Assembly (NCBI GenBank): GCA_947259505.1
Contig: CAMYLT010000002.1
Coordinates: 62,001 to 126,000 of the forward strand
Source: an uncultured Porticoccus sp.
Lineage (GTDB): Bacteria; Pseudomonadota; Gammaproteobacteria; Pseudomonadales; Porticoccaceae
DNA: 64,000 nucleotides
Direction of reading: 5' to 3'
This document shows positions 43,222 to 52,138 of this stretch, piece by piece. The position numbers and the translations under genes are program-made. Position 1 is the first letter of the stretch. Each line of letters starts with the position of its first letter. The notes beneath the pieces were generated by a model. The model did not search any database and had not been told where the DNA came from. It was given only the letters and a program-made list of their open reading frames with translations.

Positions 43222-44364
43222 CTACACCGCCATCGCACGTATCTGCGGGCCGGCATGATGCCTTTTTTCCTCTCGAACGACACCCTCTTCCATCAATTTC
43301 ACCGCTTTATCCATCAGTGATTCCACACGGGCGGGAGCAATATCTTCGGGTACTTTCTGACCACTGCTGACATAAGCCAGAGCGAGATTGCTTTTAATCA
43401 CCAGATCGATCAAGCCGCCCAACTCCGCACATTCATCTGTTTTTGTGATCATGGCACCAGCCAGTTCAGCGCGACCAAATACCTGAATTATTTCACGAAG
43501 AGAGCCATATTGAGCCGTTGCCGACAACACCACATAAGCATCAATGGGGTAACCGACAGATTTCAAAGTCTGGAACTGTTCATAAAGCCGCACATCCCGC
43601 TGACTCATGCCCGCCGTATCAATCAGCACCAGTTTCTTGCCAGAAAATTGATCCAGTGCGGCCTTCAACTGACCACCATCTGTGGCCACAATCATCGGAA
43701 TCCCCAGATAATCAGCAAAGGTCTCCAGCTGCTCTTGGCCGCCAATTCGGTAACAGTCGGTTGTAATCAAACCCACTTCCCGGGCACCGTGACGCATCAC
43801 AAAACGCGCTGCCAATTTAGCAATCGTAGTGGTTTTACCTACCCCGGTGGAGCCGACCAGCGCAACAACACCGCCCTCATTCAACAGTCGATCCCCAGTC
43901 ACGCTAAGACGTCGGGAGAGCAGCTCAAGGCTGGACTTCCAGAGTTGCTCGAGATCACCTTTTGTCGGGAGTTTATCTGTGATGGCATTACAGAGCACAC
44001 GTGATAAGCCAAACCTGTTCAAACGGCTATAAAGGGCTGCTTTCACCGATGGGCGCTCAGCCATATCTCGCCACGCCAGTTGCGCCAATTCACCTTCGAG
44101 TAGTCCCCGAAGGTTGCCCAACTCTCGCTGTAAATCTTCCAGCGTTGGGCTTTGGGAAGGCACTTCAGGTTGTTCTGGCTTGGCATCAGTGATCTGTCGC
44201 TCTACCGCACTGAGATCACGCTCATCAAAATCCATTGCCGCAACCAACTCGACCTGACCGTTGATATTCTTGCTGGATAAAATAACGGCATCGGCACCCA
44301 TTTCGGTTCGAATCCGTGACATAGCACTACGACTATCCTTATCAAGAAAACGCTTAATTTTCAC
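43222..44364 (-). CDS. flhF: Flagellar placement GTPase FlhF
   Basis: An SRP-family GTPase that sets polar position of the flagellum. A short B domain and linker (1-130) lead to the N domain and the G domain with GSTGVGKTTTIAKLAARF (near 178-195), DTAGMSQRD (G3) and TKTDE (G4). The 380-residue length is shorter than the Pseudomonas protein (about 430) because the basic linker is reduced. GTG (44364) is preferred: GGGGG lies seven bases upstream and MKIKRFL then matches other FlhF starts; an adjacent TTG is in frame. Confidence 0.93.
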   Translation of the reverse strand: MKIKRFLDKDSRSAMSRIRTEMGADAVILSSKNINGQVELVAAMDFDERDLSAVERQITDAKPEQPEVPSQSPTLEDLQRELGNLRGLLEGELAQLAWRDMAERPSVKAALYSRLNRFGLSRVLCNAITDKLPTKGDLEQLWKSSLELLSRRLSVTGDRLLNEGGVVALVGSTGVGKTTTIAKLAARFVMRHGAREVGLITTDCYRIGGQEQLETFADYLGIPMIVATDGGQLKAALDQFSGKKLVLIDTAGMSQRDVRLYEQFQTLKSVGYPIDAYVVLSATAQYGSLREIIQVFGRAELAGAMITKTDECAELGGLIDLVIKSNLALAYVSSGQKVPEDIAPARVESLMDKAVKLMEEGVVREEKRHHAGPQIRAMAV

Positions 44365-44423
44365 CAAACCACCCCCTGTTAACTTCTATTCGGTTTTCCG
44401 GCATTTCGCTGGTAACGTTTGAT

Positions 44424-46520
44424 CTAAACTGTCTGTTGATTGCCAATGGTTGCCACCACCTTGATATTTTTGTTGGGTGGTATTTCTTCATAGGCCAGGA
44501 TGTAAAAATTGCCTATACGTCCCCGCAACAATCTCGACAGGAACAAGCGGGCCTGACTGCCAACCAATAACACCGGGTTAGCACCCTGGGCTTCAATCTT
44601 TCCGGAAGCTGCCACCACCTGTCCGATAACATTCTCCATCAACGATGGCTCCAGTCCTCCCGCGTTCCCTTGAACTGCATTCTGCAATATCTGTTCCAGT
44701 TGGGAGTCCAGTACCATAACTGCCATCTCCTCCCCTACACCATTGGCTGTCTGGAAGATTGTTCGTCCCAAAGCAATCCGAACCTTGGCCGTGAGAGTGT
44801 CAGTATCCTGACTCTTTGCACCATGTTCCGCCAAAGCTTCGGCGATTGTTTTGACATCACGAACGGGGATGCCTTCTTCCAGCAGGTTCTGCATTACCTT
44901 ATTCACCACACCCAGGCCGAGTATTTTCGGCACCAGGTTTTCAACCAGTTTGGGCGAGCTTTGAGCAAGTTTGTCGAGCAGTTGCTGGACACTATCCTGC
45001 CCCAACAGCTCGTGGGCATTATTTTTGATCAACTGGCTGAGGTGCGTAGCAATAACCGTGCTGCAATCCACCACGGTATAACCCATTGCTTGAGCATCAT
45101 CACGACGGGAAGGATCGATCCAGACAGCGTCCAGCCCAAACGTGGGATCCTTGGTAGCCACACCCTCCAGCTCGCCATATACCTGACCAGAATTAATCGC
45201 CAGCTCCTTGCCCGGGAACACTTCTCCCTGGCCAACGATGACATCGTGAAAAGCAATGCGGTATTCGTTTGGAGACAGGTCCAGGTTGTCCCTGATGTGC
45301 ACCGAGTGCACCAGAAAGCCGAGCTCCTGTGAAAGCTTCTTACGAACACCTTTAATTCGAGCGAGCAGCTCCCCACCCTGATTTTTATCAACAAGGGAAA
45401 TCAGGCGATAGCCTACTTCGAGTCCAATTTCATCGACCAGATCAACATCGTCCCAACTGAGTTCGCGAGGCTCCGCAGGTTTTTCGGGCGCGGGCGCTTC
45501 TTTGGGAATTACTTCTACTTTTTGCTGTTGCAACTGCATGTACCCCAGCGCACCCAGTAATCCCGCCAATCCCAGGAATACCAGATTGGGCATGCCTGGC
45601 ACGAGTCCCATGGTGCCAATTAACGCAGCGGTCACGAATAATACCTTGGGGTTACTAAACAGCTGTGTGAGGACTTCCTGGCCCATGTCCTGGGAACCGG
45701 AAACACGCGTGACAATAATGGCGGCTGCCGTGGACAGTAATAGTGATGGAATTTGCGCTACCAGGCCGTCACCGATAGTGAGCAGCACATAGTTATGCGC
45801 CGCATCTCCAGCGCTCAACCCGTGTTGCAGCACTCCCACGGAAAAGCCACCGATAATATTGATGAACAGAATAAGAATGCCCGCGACGGCATCGCCTCGC
45901 ACAAACTTGCTAGCACCATCCATGGCACCATAAAAGTCCGATTCATTGGATACTTCTTCCCTACGTCGCAGGGCCTCATCCTGGGTGATAAGACCGGCAT
46001 TGAGGTCTGCATCAATGGCCATCTGCTTACCCGGCATAGCATCCAGAGTAAATCTCGCAGTGACCTCGGAAATACGGCCGGCTCCTTTGGTCACTACTAC
46101 AAAATTGATAATCACGAGAATGGCAAACACCACCAACCCTACGGTGTAACTACCACCAACAACAAATTCGCCAAAGGCCTGAATAACCCGTCCAGCGGCA
46201 TCCGTCCCGGCATGACCTTCGAGCAAGACCACTCGTGTGGAGGCGACATTAAGCGCCAAGCGTAGCAGTGTGGAAATCAATAGCACCGTCGGAAAAACGG
46301 CAAAATCCAGGGGGCGGAGGGAATACACAGAGGCCAGCAACACGATCATTGCCAGGGCAATATTGAACGTGAACAGCAAGTCCAACATGATGGCTGGCAA
46401 TGGCAGCACCATCATAATCAGCATCAGGAATAACAACAAAGGCGTACCGAGGCCAGAGAGCATTGACATGCCTTGACCGCTAAACATGGCCGTATTATTA
46501 GTGGCGTTATTCATGCTCAT
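44424..46520 (-). CDS. flhA: Flagellar export apparatus protein FlhA
   Basis: A 698-residue export-gate protein: eight membrane helices in the first 330 residues, including the FHIPEP-family loop (LRLALNVASTRVVLLEGHAG, and RFTLDAMPGKQMAIDADLNA), then a cytoplasmic domain that docks chaperone-substrate complexes. It overlaps the flhB end: ATG 46520 lies 14 bases inside flhB; ATG 46514, eight bases after GGGG, is an equally good start. It is the last export gene before flhF. Confidence 0.96.
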   Translation of the reverse strand: MSMNNATNNTAMFSGQGMSMLSGLGTPLLLFLMLIMMVLPLPAIMLDLLFTFNIALAMIVLLASVYSLRPLDFAVFPTVLLISTLLRLALNVASTRVVLLEGHAGTDAAGRVIQAFGEFVVGGSYTVGLVVFAILVIINFVVVTKGAGRISEVTARFTLDAMPGKQMAIDADLNAGLITQDEALRRREEVSNESDFYGAMDGASKFVRGDAVAGILILFINIIGGFSVGVLQHGLSAGDAAHNYVLLTIGDGLVAQIPSLLLSTAAAIIVTRVSGSQDMGQEVLTQLFSNPKVLFVTAALIGTMGLVPGMPNLVFLGLAGLLGALGYMQLQQQKVEVIPKEAPAPEKPAEPRELSWDDVDLVDEIGLEVGYRLISLVDKNQGGELLARIKGVRKKLSQELGFLVHSVHIRDNLDLSPNEYRIAFHDVIVGQGEVFPGKELAINSGQVYGELEGVATKDPTFGLDAVWIDPSRRDDAQAMGYTVVDCSTVIATHLSQLIKNNAHELLGQDSVQQLLDKLAQSSPKLVENLVPKILGLGVVNKVMQNLLEEGIPVRDVKTIAEALAEHGAKSQDTDTLTAKVRIALGRTIFQTANGVGEEMAVMVLDSQLEQILQNAVQGNAGGLEPSLMENVIGQVVAASGKIEAQGANPVLLVGSQARLFLSRLLRGRIGNFYILAYEEIPPNKNIKVVATIGNQQTV

Positions 46521-47661
46521 TCACCCCTTTGCCATACTGCTCTTGATACTCTTCCGGAAGGGAAATTTCTTCCGGCGGTGGCACATATTCACCATAAGCG
46601 GACTGATTTAATTGATAGACATAAGCCAGGACACGGGCGACCGCCAGATAGAGGTTTTGTGGAATTTCCTGACCAATTTCAGTAGTGCCATACAACGCCC
46701 GCGCCAGTGGCGGCGAGGAAAATACGGTGACACTATGCTCTTCAGCAACATTGCGTATATTCAGTGCTACCAGGTCTCGCCCCTTCGCAACAACTTTTGG
46801 TGCCGCCCCCGGTCTCTCATCGTATTTTAATGCCACCGCAAAATGGGTCGGGTTGGTGATTACCACATCCGCCTTGGGCACATCCTGCATCATCCGGCGC
46901 TGTGAAATTTCCCGCTGCATCGAACGAATTTTACCTTTCACTTCTGGGCGGCCGTCAGTTTCTTTCATTTCGTCCCGTATTTCTTGAAGTGTCATTTTCA
47001 GCTGCCGATTGTGATTCCAGAGTTCAAACGGCACATCGAACATAACAATAAATACCAGTGTTGAACTCAAGATCACCAGGCACCAAAGCAACAACCCAAT
47101 GCTCTCATCGAAAGCCGTTGTCCATGACTGATTGGCCAGTGCCAAAATTTCATCGATATAGCAGTAAAAAAGGAACATGGTCGCACCGATCAACAGGAAA
47201 AATTTAATCAGTGTCTTGATCAGCTCCATCAAACTTTTTGGCGAAAACAATCGCTTCAGCCCCTGAAACGGATCAATTTTTTCCAGCTTGAATGCCATAG
47301 CGGAAGGACTGAATGACCACCCTCCCATGGCCAGTGGTCCGGCAAAGGCACCCAACACAGCGACACCGAAAAATGGCACCAGCACCAGCAAAGTGGATTG
47401 CATGAGCGCTGCAAACCTGATTGAGACAGAGGACTTATCGAAGGCCTCCTCCCGATCAAAACTCAGAGCCCACTCAAATAATCCTGCGAACTCCGTGACC
47501 AGGGATGGGCCAAGTATCATTAATCCAAGTGCCGTCGCCAAAAGGGAAAGCATGGTATTCAATTCCTTGGATCGGGGAACCTGTCCTTTTTTTCGGGATT
47601 CCTGTTTGCGCCTCTCCGTCGGCTGTTCTGTACGTTCTTGTGAGTCCTGATGTTCGGCCAT
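46507..47661 (-). CDS. flhB: Flagellar export switch protein FlhB
   Basis: A 384-residue protein with four membrane helices (about 30-210) and a cytoplasmic tail that self-cleaves at N270-P271 in NPTHFAVAL, switching export from hook to filament substrates. The start MAEHQDSQERTEQPTERRKQ is typical. It follows fliR after nine bases. Its tail is the full-length counterpart of the short FlhB-like protein near 35.1 kb. Confidence 0.96.
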   Translation of the reverse strand: MAEHQDSQERTEQPTERRKQESRKKGQVPRSKELNTMLSLLATALGLMILGPSLVTEFAGLFEWALSFDREEAFDKSSVSIRFAALMQSTLLVLVPFFGVAVLGAFAGPLAMGGWSFSPSAMAFKLEKIDPFQGLKRLFSPKSLMELIKTLIKFFLLIGATMFLFYCYIDEILALANQSWTTAFDESIGLLLWCLVILSSTLVFIVMFDVPFELWNHNRQLKMTLQEIRDEMKETDGRPEVKGKIRSMQREISQRRMMQDVPKADVVITNPTHFAVALKYDERPGAAPKVVAKGRDLVALNIRNVAEEHSVTVFSSPPLARALYGTTEIGQEIPQNLYLAVARVLAYVYQLNQSAYGEYVPPPEEISLPEEYQEQYGKGVNEHE

Positions 47662-47670
47662 CTGGGTTCC

Positions 47671-48441
47671 CTATGGCAGCAGCAGAATGGACTGCGTCAG
47701 TACGTTATCGAACATCTGTATCAACAAATCCGTCACGGAGGGCAATGAGAGCAGGATAAAAATAAAACCCGCCATAATGGTGACCGGAAATCCCACAGCA
47801 AAAATATTCAGTTGCGGTGCCGCTCTGGTAATCACTCCGAATGCCAGGTTGATTAACAGTAGTGCGGTCAATGTAGGCAGAGCCATCAGCAACGCCAATG
47901 CAAACATCTGGCTGGCCCATGCCACTAGGCGCATGGCTGACTGAGCATCCCAGAATGCCCCTCCTACAGGGAGTAACTCAAAACTCTGCCCAAGCAAATG
48001 AAGAAGCGCCAGATGTCCGTTGACACTCAGAAAGATCAGCGTGGCCAGAATCACATAAAATTGGCTGAGCACCGGCACCTGAACACCATTCTGCGGGTCG
48101 ACTGACATGGCAAAACCCAGTCCCATTGTGACAGCCAGGGACTGGCCAGCGATGACCACCGCAGCAAACATCATCTGCAGGATAAAGCCCATCGACAGGC
48201 CTATTAGCAACTGCTGAGAAATCAGTACCAAGCCAATTGGACTCATGGGGTCCATAACCGGCATCTCGGGTAACACGGGTACCAGTAGCACGGTGATAAA
48301 CACACCCAGTAAAATGCGTCCACGAACGGGAAAACTATCCGCCCCAAAGACTGGGGCTGCCAGCAGTAGCGCAGACACCCTCAAGAACGGCCAGCAGTAG
48401 CTATGCGTCCAGAGCGTTAATTGGTCTGCTGAAAACAACAA
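47671..48441 (-). CDS. fliR: Flagellar export apparatus protein FliR
   Basis: A membrane protein of the export gate that assembles with FliP and FliQ; about 256 residues with six hydrophobic segments (for example WPFLRVSALLLAAPVFGA near the start). The best start is TTG at 48441 or 48438, just after the fliQ stop (48446), because it gives the usual FliR N-terminus and no ATG is available; an upstream ATG at 48474 would lie within fliQ. The use of a TTG start is therefore a point to check. Confidence 0.9.
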   Translation of the reverse strand: MLFSADQLTLWTHSYCWPFLRVSALLLAAPVFGADSFPVRGRILLGVFITVLLVPVLPEMPVMDPMSPIGLVLISQQLLIGLSMGFILQMMFAAVVIAGQSLAVTMGLGFAMSVDPQNGVQVPVLSQFYVILATLIFLSVNGHLALLHLLGQSFELLPVGGAFWDAQSAMRLVAWASQMFALALLMALPTLTALLLINLAFGVITRAAPQLNIFAVGFPVTIMAGFIFILLSLPSVTDLLIQMFDNVLTQSILLLP

Positions 48442-48445
48442 GCGG

Positions 48446-48715
48446 CTAGCCCAACATTCCGGGAATTTCCTCAAATAAACGTTGAGAAAACTCTACCAAC
48501 ATGCGCAACATCCAGGGGCCGGCAATCATCAAGGCCAGAGCCAGTGCAATCAATTTCGGGATAAAGCTCAGGGTCATTTCCTGAATCTGCGTAGCGGCCT
48601 GAAAAACCCCAATAAACAGTCCCACCGCCAAGGCAGACAACAGCAACGGGGCAGCCAGCATAATCGTGAGCATCAAGGCTTCGTGGCCAATGTCCAATAC
48701 AGCTTCTGGTGTCAT
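48446..48715 (-). CDS. fliQ: Flagellar export apparatus protein FliQ
   Basis: An 89-residue protein with two membrane helices and the diagnostic QAATQIQEMTLSFIPKL segment (about 40-56). It is part of the FliPQR helical export gate. It starts 15 bases after fliP and is followed directly by fliR. Confidence 0.96.
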   Translation of the reverse strand: MTPEAVLDIGHEALMLTIMLAAPLLLSALAVGLFIGVFQAATQIQEMTLSFIPKLIALALALMIAGPWMLRMLVEFSQRLFEEIPGMLG

Positions 48716-48730
48716 TTTCGGTTTCCTTCC

Positions 48731-49474
48731 TCAGGTCACAAAACTGGCTGCCAGCGTACCCACAATCAGTGACCAGCCATCAATCAGCACAAACAACATG
48801 ATTTTGAAAGGTAACGAGATCAACATTGGAGAGAGCATCATCATCCCCATCGACATCAGCACACTGGCGACAACCAAATCAATAACCAGAAAGGGAATAA
48901 AGATTAGAAAACCAATCTGAAAGGCTGTCTTTAGTTCACTGGTGAGAAAGGATGGCAGCAGTACTTTCATCGGAATGTCATTGTCATCAATGAAACCGTC
49001 GTACCCACCCAATTCGGCAAACATCACCAGATCTGCTTCTCGCGTCTGATTCAGCATAAATTCCCGGAATGGCTTTTTGGCCTTTTCCAGCGCCTCATCA
49101 AAACCAATTGTCTCTTCCATATAAGGCTTAAGGCCGTTCTGGTAGGCATCCTCCAATACTGGAGACATGATGAAGAGACTGAGAAACAGTGCCAACCCGA
49201 GGAGAATCTGGTTAGATGGGGTCTGGGCGGTCCCAAGAGCCTGGCGCAAAATGGCCAATACCACCAGTACCCGAGTAAATGAGGTCATGGTGATCAATGC
49301 TGCCGGCAGGATGCTCAGCAACGTCATTAACATTAGAATCTGCAAGCTAACAGAGTAATTACTACCGCCATTAGCAGCCGGCTCTACTGTCAACAGCGGA
49401 ATAGCCACATCAGCCATGGCTAGTGCCGGGAAACACCCCAACGCTAGCAGAGAAAGTAGCCCCAGACGCCTCAT
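48731..49474 (-). CDS. fliP: Flagellar export apparatus protein FliP
   Basis: A 247-residue protein with a cleavable signal peptide (LLSLLALGCFPALAMA), four membrane helices and the periplasmic domain between helices 2 and 3. Signature segments LTSFTRVLVVLAILRQALGT (near 60-80) and VDLVVASVLMSMGMMMLSP are present. It overlaps fliO by four bases (ATGA). Confidence 0.96.
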   Translation of the reverse strand: MRRLGLLSLLALGCFPALAMADVAIPLLTVEPAANGGSNYSVSLQILMLMTLLSILPAALITMTSFTRVLVVLAILRQALGTAQTPSNQILLGLALFLSLFIMSPVLEDAYQNGLKPYMEETIGFDEALEKAKKPFREFMLNQTREADLVMFAELGGYDGFIDDNDIPMKVLLPSFLTSELKTAFQIGFLIFIPFLVIDLVVASVLMSMGMMMLSPMLISLPFKIMLFVLIDGWSLIVGTLAASFVT

Positions 49475-49905
49475 GGTGTTTTCCCCTGCCCCAGCGCCTT
49501 GGCCAATAATGTCGAAAAATCTTGTGTCTCCTGTTGCTCTGACAACACGACAGGCTGTTCAAACACATGCAGAGTGCGAACACCACCTGTTGCTACACCA
49601 ATCAACAGTTGCTGCTCTCCCGCCTGAAGCAACACTACTTTTTCGCGTGTGCCCACCCTGGCCGAGCCCAACACGCGAAGGGGCGACGCGCCAACAGAAG
49701 AAAAACCATTCACTTTTTTCAATAGGAACAAAAGACCAACGATGCACCCAAAGACCAACAGTAATGAGCCAAGCACCTGAAAAACATAACTGGCGCTAAA
49801 CAGGTCCGGCGCGCTGGAAGTCGCCGCCGAGGTCTCACAGATAGCAGACATTGGGAACAATGAAATGGCACACCATGCTCTTTTCGTTACAGGAAACAAT
49901 GTCAT
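49471..49905 (-). CDS. fliO: Flagellar assembly protein FliO
   Basis: A 144-residue protein with one main membrane helix (about 43-63, LGSLLLVFGCIVGLLFLL) and a cytoplasmic tail rich in beta structure (LGSARVGTREKVVLLQAGEQ), the usual FliO form. It helps assemble FliP. An N-terminal hydrophobic stretch may act as signal. It overlaps fliN and fliP by four bases each, so translation of the three is coupled. Confidence 0.9.
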   Translation of the reverse strand: MTLFPVTKRAWCAISLFPMSAICETSAATSSAPDLFSASYVFQVLGSLLLVFGCIVGLLFLLKKVNGFSSVGASPLRVLGSARVGTREKVVLLQAGEQQLLIGVATGGVRTLHVFEQPVVLSEQQETQDFSTLLAKALGQGKTP

Positions 49906-50288
49906 TTCAGTTTCTTTAACCGCTCGGATGGGCTCACAATGTCGATCAGTCGCAGACCAAATTGTCCATCGACAACGACCACTTCTCCCCGGGCAATCAA
50001 CATACCGTTCACCATCAAATCCAGAGGCTCATCAACCAGGCGATCCAGCTCAACAACCGCACCTTGCGTAAGGCTGATCAATTCCTTTATGGGCAATTTA
50101 CTGCGTCCAATCTCTACGGACAGAGTCACCGGCACATCCATCAAGGCATCGAGGTTGATTTCACCCCCAGAGCCATTACCCCGCGCAGCAGCAGAATCTG
50201 TTTTAAATTCTGTTACCGGCACGGATTTGCCGCCTGTCGCACTCTTTGTCACTGCATCTGCCTCTGGACTATCCACCTGTTCATTCAT
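49902..50288 (-). CDS. fliN: Flagellar C-ring protein FliN
   Basis: A 128-residue motor-switch protein. The C-terminal SpoA/surface-presentation domain (about 48-125) contains DVPVTLSVEIGRSKLPIKEL and VNGMLIARGEVVVVDGQFGLRL. A polar N-terminal region of about 45 residues precedes it. It forms the bottom of the C ring with FliM. It starts 18 bases after fliM. Confidence 0.96.
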   Translation of the reverse strand: MNEQVDSPEADAVTKSATGGKSVPVTEFKTDSAAARGNGSGGEINLDALMDVPVTLSVEIGRSKLPIKELISLTQGAVVELDRLVDEPLDLMVNGMLIARGEVVVVDGQFGLRLIDIVSPSERLKKLK

Positions 50289-50306
50289 TGGACACCTCCA
50301 AAAGCA

Positions 50307-51296
50307 TCATGACCGTGAATCATCATTTACCAACCCTCTGATCTTGATTGATTTTTTGCCGGAAATGGCACCGTATTCGCCGGTACAGAATGCCTCGTCT
50401 TCCACATAAAGCGTGACGTCCGTGGGAGAACTTAAGGAAACAATACTGCCTTGGCGCAAATTGAGAATTTCCGCAAGACTCATGGTCCTGCAACCGATCT
50501 GCCCACTGACCGAGACATCAATGGACATTAGCTCTTTACGAAAATGATGTGACCATCCAGAGGTGTCTACCTCAGAACCCCCTTCAGGTTCTTTTGTCCC
50601 TTCCAGACGCGCCTTGATGGATTCAATTGCGTTGTAGGGCATCACCCATTCCAGCGTGCCTTTCCAGTCAAACAGACTAAGCTGATAGACACCTTTCAGG
50701 AACAGAGAGCTCGACGTCCCCAGCTGCAAAAAATCCGGATTGGTTTCAAACTTGACCACCTCGGGACTAAGCTTGAGCACGTCCTTCCAGCTTTCAGATA
50801 GTGCGCTTAAAAAACGACCAATCATCAGGTCGTTAATGCGTTTTTCCGTTGGCGTGAGGTGACTGCGAGCAGATTTAAACGCTGCGCTACCCGGCTGACC
50901 GCCAAAATACTGATTCACAAAAAAGGACAGGGAATCGCCGGGCAACACGGCCAGCGCCAATCCGGATAAAGGCGTCGCATTGACCAGATTGATGCCTGCC
51001 AGCTCAGGAATACTAAGCAGCACTTCTTCCAATTTCACCATCTTGAGGTCAGCAGGAACGACCTCCACAGGGGCCCTGAACAAACCTTGCAGCGATGGGG
51101 TCAGCGTAGCAGCCAATTTTTCGTGAAGGGTCATAAGTACCGGCAACTGTTCCAGCTGGTTCTGTTCCCGAGCGGAAAAATCAAAGAGGCGAAGATTGAC
51201 GCGGGTCTCTCCGTTACTGGCAATTGCGTCAGTACTTGAAACACTTTCCATCAGTGCTTCAAGTTCCCCCTCTGATAACACGTCCTTTCCGGCCAT
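50307..51296 (-). CDS. fliM: Flagellar motor-switch protein FliM
   Basis: A 329-residue C-ring protein. The N-terminal CheY-binding segment LSEGELEALMESV (residues 6-18) is recognisable though slightly different from the usual LSQ-x-EIDALL; a middle FliG-binding domain and a C-terminal SpoA domain (about 250-320, GQIGCRTMSLAEILNLRQGS) follow. Retention of the CheY segment implies that chemotaxis genes exist elsewhere in the genome. It begins five bases after fliL. Confidence 0.96.
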   Translation of the reverse strand: MAGKDVLSEGELEALMESVSSTDAIASNGETRVNLRLFDFSAREQNQLEQLPVLMTLHEKLAATLTPSLQGLFRAPVEVVPADLKMVKLEEVLLSIPELAGINLVNATPLSGLALAVLPGDSLSFFVNQYFGGQPGSAAFKSARSHLTPTEKRINDLMIGRFLSALSESWKDVLKLSPEVVKFETNPDFLQLGTSSSLFLKGVYQLSLFDWKGTLEWVMPYNAIESIKARLEGTKEPEGGSEVDTSGWSHHFRKELMSIDVSVSGQIGCRTMSLAEILNLRQGSIVSLSSPTDVTLYVEDEAFCTGEYGAISGKKSIKIRGLVNDDSRS

Positions 51297-51301
51297 AGTC
51301 G

Positions 51302-51856
51302 TTACTGCATCACAAAGCCGGTAAAGAACACATCATCGACTTTCTTGTCGCCCTTGAGCCTTACCACTTTGTGAATAGCTTCTTTCACTTTGAGGCGAAG
51401 CCCTTCCTTGCCCTCCAACGTATTCAACGCAGCGTAATCCTGACCACTAAATAACAGAATAAGACTGTTGCGTACGGCTGGCATATTAGCCTCAATTTTG
51501 TCGACAACACCCTGGTCGTAAGACATCACCTGTAAGCTAAGCTGCAAATAACGAATGGACCCGTTGTGCTCAAAATTAACCACAAAAGCTGGATCTAATG
51601 GCAAATAGATTGGCTCCAACTCCTCTGCGACTTCTGCTGCTGGCGCCGCCTCTACATCTGATCCCTGTCCTGCAACTGCAGTGGCGTCATCACCACCCAT
51701 CAGAAAATAAGCTGCGCCTCCACCAATAATCAGTAACAACAGCACCGCGATAATAATAATGAGTATTTTGTTCATACCTTGCTTCTCCGCCCCCTTTCCT
51801 TGTGTGTCCGGCTTGACCCCTTTACCGAGATTAAGGTCATCCTGCTTTTTGGCCAT
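51302..51856 (-). CDS. fliL: Flagellar basal-body-associated protein FliL
   Basis: A 184-residue inner-membrane protein with one helix (about 29-50, ILIIIIAVLLLLIIGGGAAY) and a periplasmic stomatin-like domain (about 85-184). FliL surrounds the stator and raises torque. ATG 51856 has AGAAGAG five bases upstream; upstream in-frame ATG codons (to 52000) lack a ribosome site and would run past the sigma-54 promoter. It heads the fliLMNOPQR-flhBA unit. Confidence 0.93.
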   Translation of the reverse strand: MAKKQDDLNLGKGVKPDTQGKGAEKQGMNKILIIIIAVLLLLIIGGGAAYFLMGGDDATAVAGQGSDVEAAPAAEVAEELEPIYLPLDPAFVVNFEHNGSIRYLQLSLQVMSYDQGVVDKIEANMPAVRNSLILLFSGQDYAALNTLEGKEGLRLKVKEAIHKVVRLKGDKKVDDVFFTGFVMQ

Positions 51857-51933
51857 AATTGCTCTTCTATCTATCCAGTCAACATTACAGAAGTGGCGTT
51901 TCTCTATCGCCATATCATGCCTAAGAAGATACC

Positions 51934-51951
51934 AGCAAAAAACAGGCCAAT
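51934..51951 (-). promoter_or_regulatory. Sigma-54 promoter of the fliL operon
   Basis: Minus-strand TTGGCCTGTTTTTTGCT has GG and GC 12 bases apart and an excellent TTGC -12 box, giving a start near 51923, about 67 bases before fliL. The -24 side differs from TGGCAC at two positions. Confidence 0.75.
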
Positions 51952-52066
51952 TATTATTACGTTTAAATATCAACCGGTTAGATGTGATGAAAAATCTCAT
52001 GCCAAATTTTTGACATCCAACCAGAGCAGGCAGAACAGATAACTGCCCCGCAAACTACAAGGCATT

Positions 52067-52100
52067 AAAAAAGGCCACGGGCTAAACACCGGTGGCCTTT
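52067..52100 (-). terminator. Intrinsic terminator of fliK
   Basis: GGCCAC pairs with GTGGCC (with CGG/CCG-like inner pairs); the minus-strand product is followed by six T. The plus side has only TTTCTC. It lies about 40 bases after the fliK stop and separates fliK from fliL. Confidence 0.88.
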
Positions 52101-52138
52101 CTCTGGTATGGGCACTGCAACCATTCGAGTACGTCAGA